From a virus: a stretch of DNA of 41,550 bases. A program made the position numbers and the translations under genes. Shown in pieces: positions 29,672 through 38,532 of the stretch. How positions within the stretch are numbered: position 1 is the stretch's first letter; every line of letters begins with the position of its first letter. The notes beneath the pieces are model-generated. The model had not been told where the DNA came from. It did not search any database and was given only the letters and a program-made list of their open reading frames with translations. The stretch lies in IMG/VR virus record IMGVR_UViG_3300025102_000077, positions 1 to 41,550 of that record. One strand, written 5' to 3'.

Positions 29672-31494
29672 TAGAATCTCCTCATTGCTAACCCAACTAA
29701 ACTTGCAATCCTAGCAATAATTACTGGAACTACAACTTCTTGTGCTTTTTCACGTTGATCTTGTGTCATATCTTTACCTATATTAGATATTACCACATTA
29801 GATAAATCGACATCTATCAAAGTACCTATTGGATCTTCAATAAATGACTCTATTTGAACCTCAACAACCACGTCTGCTAAGGTATAATCTTCTATATCTG
29901 TATTTTCTACAGCTCTTTCTACATACTCTTCTACTGCTTCAGCTACTACTTCATCTGATTTAATTGCTTCTGCAACGATAGCAACATCTTGAGTTTCAAC
30001 TTGTAATACTTCAGCAACAACTTCAACTTGTTCTTCCGTAAGTTCTTCAACATTTTCTATAGCTTCTTCTACTACCGCTTGTACAACTTCTTGTACTTCT
30101 TCTGATACCTGGTCTAAATTCTGTACACCAACATCATTTACTTCTGTTAGGACCTCTGATGCTTCTTCGTTAGTAAGCTCTTGTACATACTCTTGTATAG
30201 CTTCTTCTTTTGCTTCTTCATATTCTACTAACTCCTCTTCTGTAAATTCCTCTATCTCTTCTTCAGTTGCTATCTCTATCTCTATAACAATAACTTCTTC
30301 AATCTCTGCAACTTCTTCAGCTACTTCTTCTTTTGTAAGATCCTCAACTGGTCTCTCCTCAACATCTTCCTGTATTGGCTCAACCAAAACTTCTTCTGTA
30401 ATCTCTTCAACCTCTTCAACTTTTTCCTCCTCTACTACAATAACTATATCTTCAGAAATGTCCTCAAATATAATTTCTTCTTCTTCAAACTTAAACTCTT
30501 CTTCAATTTCCTTGACATCAATTTTAACTTCCTCTTCAACAATATCTTCCTCTGTAATAGTTTCAAGTTCTTCCACTTCATCTTCAAGCTCCAATTCAAG
30601 TACCACAACATCATCATCAGGAAGCTCTTCTTCGGTATCTGGTTGTTCTTCATCAACAACTATTATAACTTCTTCTTCTATAACTTCTTCTTCTATAACT
30701 TCTTCTTCTATAACTTCTTCAGGTATTTCGCAATCACCACGTTCCAAAGCAGCATCAGTAATATAACAACCATAAAGCTCTTCATTCTTTTTCCTTTGAT
30801 TATCTCTTTCTACAGTACCATCTTCTACTTCATAAGTTTCGTATTCTGCTGTAGAACCATCATCCATTACAACTTCTACCTTTGGTGGTGGAGGAGGTGG
30901 AGGAGGTGGAGGAGGTGGCACAGTAGTAGTAGTAGTAGTAGTTGTAGTAGTAGTAGTTGTAGTAGTTGTAGTAGTTGTAGGAATAGTGCTTACATCTACA
31001 TATTGCCAGTACAATGTATCTAATACAGATATATCTGTTATTGTAACTTCAAACTTTGTAATAAACTTATCTGTGTTAGATTCATCATTGTTGTAATCAG
31101 TAAATGATTTGTAAAAATCATCATACATATTATTACCATCACTACCCCAAGATTGTGCAGATTTGTTTTCTGTTTCTTCTGTACTATCTGAATAATAATA
31201 TTTAACAGAATAAGAATTATTTACTGCACCTACTAAAAATCCTACTTCATATACATCTTCTGCAAATTCAAAGACATAAGTACCACTTTGTATAGCTAAT
31301 GAACAACCTGTAGTTCCATACCTGCCTTGTTCATTACAATAAATATATGCAGCTTGATTACCACCACTAATAGTTAAACCTGATTGATAAGTATTATCAC
31401 TAAAATCTTCTTGAACTGTAACTTCGCCAGGTACTTCTTCTGCGAATACAGGAGTAGGTATTAATAAAAATAATGCCAGGAGAATCCTAAACAT
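29671..31494 (-). CDS. Secreted Thr/Pro-tract, Glu-rich surface protein, 607 aa
   Basis: Signal peptide MFRILLALFLLIPTPVFA, then a beta domain (~20-165), a Thr tract of ~18 residues and a Pro tract of ~12 as a stalk, a Cys pair region, then ~300 residues of Glu/Val/Ile repeats (EEVIEEEVI type) likely forming long acidic helices. The last 20 residues (VVVPVIIARIASLVGLAMRRF type) may be a membrane anchor with basic end. Exported in the infected cell or virion-attached. The repeats are encoded by simple-sequence DNA, so length may vary. Function unknown; similar Thr/Pro linkers occur in actinobacterial surface proteins. Confidence 0.7.
   Translation of the reverse strand: MFRILLALFLLIPTPVFAEEVPGEVTVQEDFSDNTYQSGLTISGGNQAAYIYCNEQGRYGTTGCSLAIQSGTYVFEFAEDVYEVGFLVGAVNNSYSVKYYYSDSTEETENKSAQSWGSDGNNMYDDFYKSFTDYNNDESNTDKFITKFEVTITDISVLDTLYWQYVDVSTIPTTTTTTTTTTTTTTTTTTTVPPPPPPPPPPPPKVEVVMDDGSTAEYETYEVEDGTVERDNQRKKNEELYGCYITDAALERGDCEIPEEVIEEEVIEEEVIEEEVIIVVDEEQPDTEEELPDDDVVVLELELEDEVEELETITEEDIVEEEVKIDVKEIEEEFKFEEEEIIFEDISEDIVIVVEEEKVEEVEEITEEVLVEPIQEDVEERPVEDLTKEEVAEEVAEIEEVIVIEIEIATEEEIEEFTEEELVEYEEAKEEAIQEYVQELTNEEASEVLTEVNDVGVQNLDQVSEEVQEVVQAVVEEAIENVEELTEEQVEVVAEVLQVETQDVAIVAEAIKSDEVVAEAVEEYVERAVENTDIEDYTLADVVVEVQIESFIEDPIGTLIDVDLSNVVISNIGKDMTQDQREKAQEVVVPVIIARIASLVGLAMRRF
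30661..30720. repeat. 15-bp tandem repeat encoding EEVIE
   Basis: TTCTTCTTCTATAAC repeated about four times; encodes the EEEVI repeats of the acidic protein. Confidence 0.8.
30888..30981. repeat. Trinucleotide tracts for Pro and Thr runs
   Basis: GGT/GGA runs then GTA/GTT runs on the plus strand encode the Pro and Thr tracts. Typical of slippage-prone sequence. Confidence 0.85.
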
Positions 31495-31661
31495 TACATT
31501 ACAATTGCAGCAACAACTCCACCTAATGCTACGAATAGCGTTAATACTTTATAAAACTCTGCTTTATCTAGTTTTGCATCTAGCTTTTCTTCTAATCTAT
31601 CAAGTCGTTCAATGACCATGTTAAGTAATTCTTTCTGTGTGTAGCCATTGTTGTGTGTCAT
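31494..31661 (-). CDS. XhlA-like coiled-coil membrane protein, 55 aa
   Basis: Residues 1-35 are a heptad helix (KELLNMVIERLDRLEEKL), followed by one membrane helix (LTLFVALGGVVAAIVM). This is the plan of XhlA-type small lysis-associated proteins. TAATG with the 607-aa gene. Confidence 0.68.
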   Translation of the reverse strand: MTHNNGYTQKELLNMVIERLDRLEEKLDAKLDKAEFYKVLTLFVALGGVVAAIVM

Positions 31662-31811
31662 TTATGGTAAGTCATCTTTCTTAAGTGAAATCCAATCCCA
31701 ATCTTCGTTAAGATACAGATCGTTCTTAAAATTACTTTCACTTATTTTTTTTAGATATGTAAAAATTATTTTTAAAAAATAACCTATTAAAAATCCTGTT
31801 ACAAAATCCAT
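31662..31811 (-). CDS. Small membrane protein, 49 aa, leaderless start
   Basis: MDFVTGFLIGYFLKIIFTYL is one membrane helix; the rest is acidic (NEDWDWISLKKDD). ATG lies exactly seven bases after TGATATAAT, without a ribosome site. First gene of the lysis/surface operon. Confidence 0.68.
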   Translation of the reverse strand: MDFVTGFLIGYFLKIIFTYLKKISESNFKNDLYLNEDWDWISLKKDDLP

Positions 31812-31818
31812 AACAAGA

Positions 31819-31827
31819 ATTATATCA
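31819..31827 (-). promoter_or_regulatory. Extended -10 of lysis operon (leaderless)
   Basis: Minus strand TGATATAAT then TCTTGTT and ATG at 31811: perfect extended -10, start on the A of ATG. Confidence 0.68.
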
Positions 31828-31834
31828 TACTAAA

Positions 31835-32137
31835 TTATTCAGGTTTTGGATTATCAGCTTTAACTTTAGCTACGTGATCTTTCCATGTAGTAGTATCATT
31901 TAAAATGTCTTTATACTGCATGTCTAATTGATCTCCAATAAAACCATACGCTTCTTGTCTAGCTTCTATATAACCAAATTGTTGAGTATTCCATTTTCTA
32001 TTAGCCAAGTCTGTTACAGCTTGTGCATAATCAGTATCAGTATATTCAAGTTTTTCGTTATTAACTAGCTTGTACATTGGCTTAGCAGCTTCTATTTCTG
32101 CTGTAGCTTCAGTTGTTAGTTCTTCTTTTGTTGCCAT
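31835..32137 (-). CDS. Phage tail-associated small protein, 100 aa
   Basis: RQEAYGFIGDQLDMQYKDI and TTTWKDHVAKVKADNP match a short protein found after tail fibre genes in many marine phages. Helical. AGGAGAG precedes the ATG. Role unknown, possibly fibre assembly. Confidence 0.68.
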   Translation of the reverse strand: MATKEELTTEATAEIEAAKPMYKLVNNEKLEYTDTDYAQAVTDLANRKWNTQQFGYIEARQEAYGFIGDQLDMQYKDILNDTTTWKDHVAKVKADNPKPE

Positions 32138-32157
32138 ATCTCTCCTATGTTAGCACA

Positions 32158-32688
32158 TTAATTATTAATTTTATACAATGTGATGGTTCCACCAGTAATT
32201 GTAGTAGAATCTCCTGTGATTACTATTCCATTATGAGCTTCTGCAACTCCATATTGCATAGCCCCTTGTGAGCCATGAGCAGTAGATGAAGTTGAATTAA
32301 AAACATTATCTTCTATAGTTATGTAACTATATTGGCTTGAATTATTAAAATTAAATAAATAATAAACAAAACTACTACTTTCTCCTGCTGAAGCACCTAT
32401 TGGACTGTTAGCAAAATACATTTCTGTTCTACTTGGATATGCGAAATTTTCGAAAGCACCATCTGGTTTTAAAATTAAATTAGCAAAATCATACTGTGCA
32501 GCAGTTTGTGGTTGTGATGCACCGCTAACAACTTTAGTAAATCTAGTATGTAGATAAGCAGTGTCTGTGTTAATAGTAATACCTTTACCTACTAACATAT
32601 ACACATGATCAGTTGTAACACCATCCATGATTACTGAAGATACAGCACTTGTTACTGTTGTTGATTTTACTTGTTCTATAGCTTCCAT
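32158..32688 (-). CDS. Tail fibre tip protein 3, 176 aa
   Basis: Third of three adjacent beta-rich proteins. Shares with the others an N-terminal strand, a central YITIEDNVFNS-type strand, and the ending GITITGDST...GGTITLYKIN, like SGNFTAGSVSLYGV in tip 1. The middle (residues 60-130) differs strongly. Likely receptor binding. TAATG overlap with the 168-aa gene. Confidence 0.62.
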   Translation of the reverse strand: MEAIEQVKSTTVTSAVSSVIMDGVTTDHVYMLVGKGITINTDTAYLHTRFTKVVSGASQPQTAAQYDFANLILKPDGAFENFAYPSRTEMYFANSPIGASAGESSSFVYYLFNFNNSSQYSYITIEDNVFNSTSSTAHGSQGAMQYGVAEAHNGIVITGDSTTITGGTITLYKINN

Positions 32689-33194
32689 TATGTTGCTTTA
32701 ACTCCATATACTCTTGCTCTAATATTTAATATAGTAGCAGAGCTAAGAAAATTAATTCCTGTATGACTTTCAGCAACTCTTAAAAGTCCAATAGCTTTTC
32801 TTGCAGGAGTTCCAATACTTGATACACCTGCATTTTGCCAATTTGCTGCAGTGTAAAGACTTGAATTAAAAGGATTATATATATCTATAACAGTTGCACC
32901 ACCTTTATTAGATAAATCACTAAAACCTATTTGACCAAATTCTGTTCCTGACAATGTTTTGTTTTCTCCAAAGACACCATAACTTCTCATAAGTAATACT
33001 GCATCATCGTAATGTGAACTAGATACAACTCCACTTGCATTCATAAGTCTGAAATTTAAACCACCATTAGCAAAGTCAATAGTATCTAAAATAACTTTAT
33101 AAGCATCATAATCAGCACTAAAACAATTTGTAATACTTACATTACTTACAGAAGTTGCAGTTTTTGTTTCAATTAATTCTAAAATAGTTGACAT
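32688..33194 (-). CDS. Tail fibre tip protein 2, 168 aa
   Basis: MSTILELIETKTATSVSNV, YKVILDTIDF, then GLNFRLMNASG and an end SSATILNIRARVYGVKA: the same strand order as tips 1 and 3. GGAGGAATAA precedes the ATG. Likely one alternative receptor-binding head of the fibre. Confidence 0.62.
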   Translation of the reverse strand: MSTILELIETKTATSVSNVSITNCFSADYDAYKVILDTIDFANGGLNFRLMNASGVVSSSHYDDAVLLMRSYGVFGENKTLSGTEFGQIGFSDLSNKGGATVIDIYNPFNSSLYTAANWQNAGVSSIGTPARKAIGLLRVAESHTGINFLSSATILNIRARVYGVKAT

Positions 33195-33197
33195 AAT

Positions 33198-33749
33198 TTA
33201 TTCCTCCACACCATAAAGAGAAACACTACCTGCAGTAAAATTACCACCACTATCATTTAAAATTCTTACAGCATTTATTGTTTCTGCAACATTATAAACC
33301 TGTCCTCCAAAATACATGAAGATACTTCCAATAGTGCTATGGTGAGTTATCATACTAAATTTAGAACTGTCACCTAAATTGTATAAATAAACATAACCAC
33401 TCATAGGAGTACCTGCATTAGCAAAAGCCAAAGACCTAAATCTATCTGTACCTGTACTAATACTCGGACCAAAACTTCCATTGTGTCCTCCATATTGTAC
33501 TCCTCTTTCATAAGCTGTTCCTGCTTCAAAATTACTTCCACCATCATTAGATAATCTCATCTGTGTATAATCTGAATTAGTACCTGTTTTTAAATTAGTA
33601 TAAGTAAGAAAGTGTACATTATAAGAACCAAGGGAATCAAAATCTACATTTGATTTACCACTTGCACTTTCTGTTTCAAGCAATGTTAATCCACCTGCTG
33701 CACCACCACCTGCAGTAATTAATGCTCTAGCTACACCTAGTGGAGCCAT
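33198..33749 (-). CDS. Tail fibre tip protein 1, 183 aa
   Basis: Short Gly/Ala N terminus (LITAGGGAAGGLTLLE), then SGKSNVDFDSLGSYNVHFL, MRLSNDGGSNFEAGTAYERG and SGNFTAGSVSLYGVEE. A jelly-roll-like pattern with conserved ends, TAATG overlap with the fibre shaft gene. Confidence 0.65.
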   Translation of the reverse strand: MAPLGVARALITAGGGAAGGLTLLETESASGKSNVDFDSLGSYNVHFLTYTNLKTGTNSDYTQMRLSNDGGSNFEAGTAYERGVQYGGHNGSFGPSISTGTDRFRSLAFANAGTPMSGYVYLYNLGDSSKFSMITHHSTIGSIFMYFGGQVYNVAETINAVRILNDSGGNFTAGSVSLYGVEE

Positions 33750-34768
33750 TATGCAAACGCTAGTTGTGGGACTATAAAAACTGTAGTACTTGCATCTTTA
33801 AATATAAAAGTCACAATGTCTATTGAAGCTGCTGCGGTACTTAATGTTAATCCTGCACCACCTGCTGTTTTACCTGCAGTTTCAGCTTGACCATTTACAG
33901 TTGTTTTGTTGATAGCCATAGTCCTAGAACCTGTACCATCTTGTGTAACAATCAAAGTAAATGTTGATATACCTGCGGCAGGTACATTTAAAAAATCTAT
34001 ATCTGTAACAGAGTGTGCTAGTGTAACTGAACCTGTATTACCATTAGCTAAATCAATAGATAATGCTGCTGCTGATGTAACATCTTGATCTGTTTCAGCA
34101 TAGTCTTTTAATACTGCTGCTGATATTGTTTGGTCGCCACCTGTTACAGCACCTGATAAAGTTACAGCACCTAAAGTTTTATTTGTAAGAGTGTCTGTGG
34201 AGCTTTCTGTTACTACTGTTGAATCTATATTTAATACACCAGATGATGCTGTTAAACCTGTTCCATCTATTGCATCTACAAAATCTGCAATAGTTTCTCT
34301 TTTAGTAATATTGTTTCCGTCTGCATCTCTAAAGAATATTGAGTCAGCAGCAACGTTTACTGCTGCGTCTGTTACATTAAATACTACTTCTCCTGCTTGT
34401 GCGCTACTCCAGGTGCCATCTATAACTTTACCTACAGCATCCCAAATATCTTCAAACATTTGTGCCATAGGAGAAACACGTACCTTTGTACCAGAAGCAT
34501 GAGATAAACCTGATCCAGCAGCAGATCCTGTTAGGTATCTGTTGTCAACTGTAGACATAGCTGCTGATGATGCATTAATTGTTCCGTCAATAAAAATATA
34601 TTCTCTTGATGTAGAACTATCTGGATCAATTACCAAATATATTGGTGAAGTTAAACCTGTTGTTGAAGTTAAATTTAAAGTAGTGTCAGTTGCACCAAGT
34701 GTTCCTGACAATGTTGTTTCAAAAGCATTACGTAAATTAGTTTCTGCTGCTTTTCTTGTATCTGCCAT
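33749..34768 (-). CDS. Tail fibre shaft protein, 339 aa
   Basis: N-terminal strands (TLNLTSTTGLTSPIYLVID) then helices, and repeated Thr/Ala/Gly shaft segments (TDTLTNKTLGAVTLSGAVTG), typical of marine phage tail fibres. The start of this type often attaches to the tail, with the DTLTNKTL motif a common mark. The C terminus is a beta domain ending IVPQLAFA. Followed by three tips in the same message. Confidence 0.75.
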   Translation of the reverse strand: MADTRKAAETNLRNAFETTLSGTLGATDTTLNLTSTTGLTSPIYLVIDPDSSTSREYIFIDGTINASSAAMSTVDNRYLTGSAAGSGLSHASGTKVRVSPMAQMFEDIWDAVGKVIDGTWSSAQAGEVVFNVTDAAVNVAADSIFFRDADGNNITKRETIADFVDAIDGTGLTASSGVLNIDSTVVTESSTDTLTNKTLGAVTLSGAVTGGDQTISAAVLKDYAETDQDVTSAAALSIDLANGNTGSVTLAHSVTDIDFLNVPAAGISTFTLIVTQDGTGSRTMAINKTTVNGQAETAGKTAGGAGLTLSTAAASIDIVTFIFKDASTTVFIVPQLAFA

Positions 34769-34821
34769 ATTTTATCTTTCTATAGCACCACCTCTATCTA
34801 TACTTATATCCTTTCTTGTAC

Positions 34822-34830
34822 ATTATATCA
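34822..34830 (-). promoter_or_regulatory. Extended -10 of fibre operon, overlapping a stop codon
   Basis: Minus strand TGATATAAT; its TGA is the stop codon of the 658-aa gene. Start near 34814, ~45-base leader with GAAAGA before the fibre ATG. Confidence 0.58.
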
Positions 34831-36804
34831 AGTACCAAATTCGTATATACCTAAATTACCAACTCCGAGAGCGCTAAGAGAAGTTATTTCTGAAGTATCA
34901 CTTTCTTGTAATTGACCTCTAACAGTAACAAAACAAAATACCATAGTAGAACCTTGTTTAGATATTTCTGATACTGGTAATGTAACATTCTCTACAATTC
35001 CTCTTACAGTTTCTTCTGGTCTAAATACGTTTAACGTTACAGATTTACCCTCTAGTTTTTGTATTTGATTAAATATTTTTTGTCCAATGCCTGGTATATT
35101 TTTTGCAAGTTTACCTGGTCTTTCAATTCTATCTGAAACATTTATTGGTAACTTAACTATAACGTCCTCTGGTTCTGGGAATGCACGAACAGAAAAAGAA
35201 TAAACATACGGAGAGTATATTCCACCACTACCTGATTTAATAACTATTTTAGTTACTAACCATCTTGATAATACATTTACTAATGGGACCTCATCACCAT
35301 TACCTTTAATTTGTATATTCTCTATATTTATCCAACCTGAACTTGATGCATCAGACATATCTTCTAGCTCTGTAGAATAAAATGTATTTACTTCTGATCC
35401 ACCTGTCATAGTATTTGTATATACTCTTGAACCTATCCATTGTTTTGCAGATGCTGTATAAAAATCTCCTGCTGATAATATTACGTAACCATCATCAACG
35501 TAAGTTGTAGTATCTTCTTTAACTACACCAATATCTTTTAAAGTAAAAAATAATATATCGTTAGCAATAGCAATACCTTGACATTCTTTGCTAGCACTAC
35601 TGTAATATATATTCCTAGCTATACCTAATGTAGGTAGGAATACAGACCACAAATGTGTTTCATTAGCATCTTCAATAACTGACATGTATATTTGTTCTCT
35701 TGTTTTTATAAACTTTAAAGGACCTCTATCAACAGTTGTAGAGTCATCTCCCCATTCTTTCATAACTTGTTTGTTGCTTACAATATATAAATTGTCTGCT
35801 GCAACAACTTGAGCCATATACAATCTTCCTATGTAACCATTTGTTTGTTGATTTTTTTGTTTAGAACCTACAAAAACAATACCGTTAGATTCGATAATGT
35901 CAGTTAATTCTTCTCCCTCAAAAAATGTTTGACCTTTAATAGTTAAACCAGAATCATCTTTTATAGAATAAACATAACCATTACTTGCTGCTGCTAATAT
36001 TACAGCTCCTGCATCTGTCATGCCTACCCACTCTGTATTGTCAGGTAAATCTTTTACAATAGATGGCGCACCTGAACCTGATGCTACATTTAATAAATTA
36101 CCATTAGATCCATCTACACCAAATATAAAATCTTTTACAGCAAATACATCTGTGTAATGTTTACTATTTGTATTCCAATCAGACCATGTTGTAGTAGATA
36201 CATCATATTTACGAATAGTTCCATCAGTACCATCACTCATAGCAACATATAAATCTCCACCATAAATTGCAATACCTCTTACTGTACGTGATAGATTACT
36301 AGAGTCAGGTGTAAGTTCTGTCCAGTTAGTTCCATTGTCTGTAGATTGATATATTTTATTACCATCTCCTACATACAAAGTATTACTACTAGAAACTAAT
36401 ACTTGATTTGTTGCATTGTCGCTTCTAGCTAAAGTAGTTCTATGTAACAATTCAACTTTATATTGCGTACCTTTTTCACCTGCATATTTAAATACATCTA
36501 CACCTTTGCTATCAAAAAATCTTTTGTAATCATTTTTTCCTTGTGTTCTCTGGTGTGCCTGGTCTAATCCTTGTCCACCAGAAAAATCTGATCTACCATA
36601 ACTTTGACCAAACTCTGATCTAAATTCTTCTGGAGTTTGTGAAGTGTTTATTTGTTGAGCAGCTAATGGTGCAGTTGTTAAAGTAAATTCCCTACCTGGT
36701 GCAGTTGCTAATCGTAATAATACATCTGTAATCCCATCACTAATAGATGCTTCGTAACCCCATGCTAAAGGTCGAGAAACTTCTCCACTTGTAGGTACTG
36801 GCAT
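34828..36804 (-). CDS. Beta-propeller tail protein, tail tube B-like, 658 aa
   Basis: Repeats of ~45 residues such as NTLYVGDGNKIYQSTDNG, GIAIYGGDLYVAMSDGT and NGNLLNV are blades of a propeller; the C-terminal third has strand domains (FSVRAFPEPEDVIVKLPINV). Size and place after the 306-aa protein match nozzle/tail tube B proteins of short-tailed phages. TAATG-type overlap with its predecessor. Confidence 0.72.
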   Translation of the reverse strand: MPVPTSGEVSRPLAWGYEASISDGITDVLLRLATAPGREFTLTTAPLAAQQINTSQTPEEFRSEFGQSYGRSDFSGGQGLDQAHQRTQGKNDYKRFFDSKGVDVFKYAGEKGTQYKVELLHRTTLARSDNATNQVLVSSSNTLYVGDGNKIYQSTDNGTNWTELTPDSSNLSRTVRGIAIYGGDLYVAMSDGTDGTIRKYDVSTTTWSDWNTNSKHYTDVFAVKDFIFGVDGSNGNLLNVASGSGAPSIVKDLPDNTEWVGMTDAGAVILAAASNGYVYSIKDDSGLTIKGQTFFEGEELTDIIESNGIVFVGSKQKNQQTNGYIGRLYMAQVVAADNLYIVSNKQVMKEWGDDSTTVDRGPLKFIKTREQIYMSVIEDANETHLWSVFLPTLGIARNIYYSSASKECQGIAIANDILFFTLKDIGVVKEDTTTYVDDGYVILSAGDFYTASAKQWIGSRVYTNTMTGGSEVNTFYSTELEDMSDASSSGWINIENIQIKGNGDEVPLVNVLSRWLVTKIVIKSGSGGIYSPYVYSFSVRAFPEPEDVIVKLPINVSDRIERPGKLAKNIPGIGQKIFNQIQKLEGKSVTLNVFRPEETVRGIVENVTLPVSEISKQGSTMVFCFVTVRGQLQESDTSEITSLSALGVGNLGIYEFGT

Positions 36805-37724
36805 TATCCTGTAAAACTAATGCCGTATAAATCAACACCAGCAGGAAACCTGGTACGTTGTTCTCTTCTAGCTCTGTCTAATAGCACTCCATAATACCTA
36901 AGTAATGCATTTCTAATTCTTTCACCAGAACCTAGTGGCACTCCTCTTGTCTCTAAACTTTCTGTAATAAAATTTTGTGTAGTAGTATCTACATCTAATT
37001 CAGACAACATTTGTGCAACAGCGCCAACCATAACTATCTGTTCATGAAATTCATCTAATCCACTAACAGTATTTAAATCATTTGCTTCTGATGTCGGTCT
37101 TGTAAATTGTGCTGCGTATACAACATAAACACTTTTACCACTTGTTGGACCAGTTGGAAATTGAACAGCAACATTAGTAGAGCTAGGTGTAAAATCAGTA
37201 AGTAACTCTAATGATATGTCTGCGTAAGTAGTTGTAGAACTTGTAGAATTATTTATTCTTGCTTTTAATATTCTTTTAGTATCTGCTGGTGCCTCTGCAT
37301 ATTGTGTTGAAGTTGTTGTCAATGTAGTAGTCTTAACTGCATACAATGCAGGATATAAACCTATAATTTGATCTCCTATAGCATTAGCTACGTTCATTCT
37401 TGGATAACGTGGTTTTAATATAATATCAGCATTTGTACTATGAGAGTCAATAGTTGATCCTAATCTTGCACGTTCTACAGTTATAGTTCTTGTTACTGTA
37501 TTAATATCTTCCACCATCATTAACTCTTGACCTATTTCTAATATAGATCCAGAACCAATTAAATCTTCTTCTTCTGGTGTCCATAAATTATCTACATAAG
37601 TGATTGTTGTTGTAGATGCAGAGTTATCTATACCTGAAGCTAATTGAGATAAAGGTTCCTGCTCTTCTACAGGACGTAAATATTCCCTATATGTTCTATC
37701 TATTAATTGAGCAAGCGTTGACAT
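36804..37724 (-). CDS. Head-tail adaptor, tail tube A-like, 306 aa
   Basis: MSTLAQLIDRTYREYLRP opens a helical domain, with a beta insertion (ILEIGQELMMVEDINTVTRT) and a C-terminal helix bundle (EQIVMVGAVAQMLSELDVD, IRNALLRYYGVLL). This layout resembles adaptors below the portal. Starts at TAATG after a basic 42-aa gene. Confidence 0.7.
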   Translation of the reverse strand: MSTLAQLIDRTYREYLRPVEEQEPLSQLASGIDNSASTTTITYVDNLWTPEEEDLIGSGSILEIGQELMMVEDINTVTRTITVERARLGSTIDSHSTNADIILKPRYPRMNVANAIGDQIIGLYPALYAVKTTTLTTTSTQYAEAPADTKRILKARINNSTSSTTTYADISLELLTDFTPSSTNVAVQFPTGPTSGKSVYVVYAAQFTRPTSEANDLNTVSGLDEFHEQIVMVGAVAQMLSELDVDTTTQNFITESLETRGVPLGSGERIRNALLRYYGVLLDRARREQRTRFPAGVDLYGISFTG

Positions 37725-37852
37725 TATTTAGGTTTCCTTTTATATAATTTTTTAGAATTTTTTGTATGTTTAGAACCTGTGTGTATAGTACCATTTTTCA
37801 TTGTATGATATTTACCTTTGTAAAGTTTTCCTGATTTTAAATAATAAGGCAT
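37724..37852 (-). CDS. Basic microprotein, 42 aa
   Basis: MPYYLKSGKLYKGKYHTMKN continues with Lys, His, Ser to a Lys/Arg-rich end. TAATG at both ends. May bind DNA in the head. Confidence 0.7.
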   Translation of the reverse strand: MPYYLKSGKLYKGKYHTMKNGTIHTGSKHTKNSKKLYKRKPK

Positions 37853-38001
37853 TATTTTTTATTTTTTCTTTTTTTCTTTTTAGGAAAACCTGCTTTCATA
37901 TTTGCATACGCTTTAGGTGAAATAGTAGATTTCTTTTTTGATCTACTTGTTCCTGCTTTTTTTCTTTTATTTATGTTATGGTACAATCCTTTTTTTGCCA
38001 T
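37852..38001 (-). CDS. Conserved basic marine-phage protein, 49 aa
   Basis: MAKKGLYHNINKRKKAGTSR and the middle SPKAYANMKAGF match a very short basic protein that recurs in head-tail regions of marine phages. Strongly Lys-rich end. TAATG with the next gene. Possibly DNA-associated in the head. Confidence 0.78.
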   Translation of the reverse strand: MAKKGLYHNINKRKKAGTSRSKKKSTISPKAYANMKAGFPKKKKRKNKK

Positions 38002-38172
38002 TTATTCTCCAAACATTCCTACACCTGCAACTTGTATACCGAATCTTCCATCAAATATTTCATCAGCTTCAAATGAATCTGGAAATGATTTGACAAAACT
38101 ATCGCTGATAATTGCAGCAGATTCTAAAAGTATAGAGGTCTTGCCCTCTTTAAGCATAAGTAGAATACCCAT
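38002..38172 (-). CDS. Small protein, 56 aa
   Basis: MGILLMLKEGKTSILLESAA begins a mostly hydrophobic helix; SFEADEIFDGRFGIQVAG follows. Located in the head-completion cluster; two bases separate its stop from the next ATG. Weak ribosome site. Function unknown. Confidence 0.62.
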   Translation of the reverse strand: MGILLMLKEGKTSILLESAAIISDSFVKSFPDSFEADEIFDGRFGIQVAGVGMFGE

Positions 38173-38179
38173 AAGTAAC

Positions 38180-38512
38180 CTAGCTTGCTCTAAATATTAA
38201 TACTATTTTTCTTTCAGCACCCTCAGAACTACCCGATACTATTTGTAAGTAACCACCTGAAGCAAAAGCCCATCCTGATGGATCAATTCTTATTACGTCA
38301 CCAGCGCTAACTGTGTAGCTTACTGCTGATCCGTCTGTTTCTTTTACATCTTTCCAACTTGAACCGTCAGTTGAAAACTTAAATGTTACGGTAGATCCTG
38401 TCATAGCTGATGGAAACAATATGCCTGACAACAACTGTGTATCAGTATCGACTGCATCACTTGCTGTTTGTCCATTTGCTATTGTTGCTAATTTTGTTAC
38501 GTTTCTTGCCAT
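38180..38512 (-). CDS. Head decoration or fibre-like protein, 110 aa
   Basis: A compact beta domain: TVTFKFSTDGSSWKDVKE, then VSYTVSAGDVIRIDPSGWAF and YLQIVSG. Length and place right after the capsid gene suggest a decoration or head-surface protein. No ligand motif. Confidence 0.65.
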   Translation of the reverse strand: MARNVTKLATIANGQTASDAVDTDTQLLSGILFPSAMTGSTVTFKFSTDGSSWKDVKETDGSAVSYTVSAGDVIRIDPSGWAFASGGYLQIVSGSSEGAERKIVLIFRAS

Positions 38513-38532
38513 ATTACTTTTTATTCTAACAT

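Noticed and set aside
30458-31023. Plus-strand Ser-rich and Asn/Phe-rich frames
   Set aside because: Antisense of the Glu-rich and Thr/Pro tracts of the 607-aa protein.
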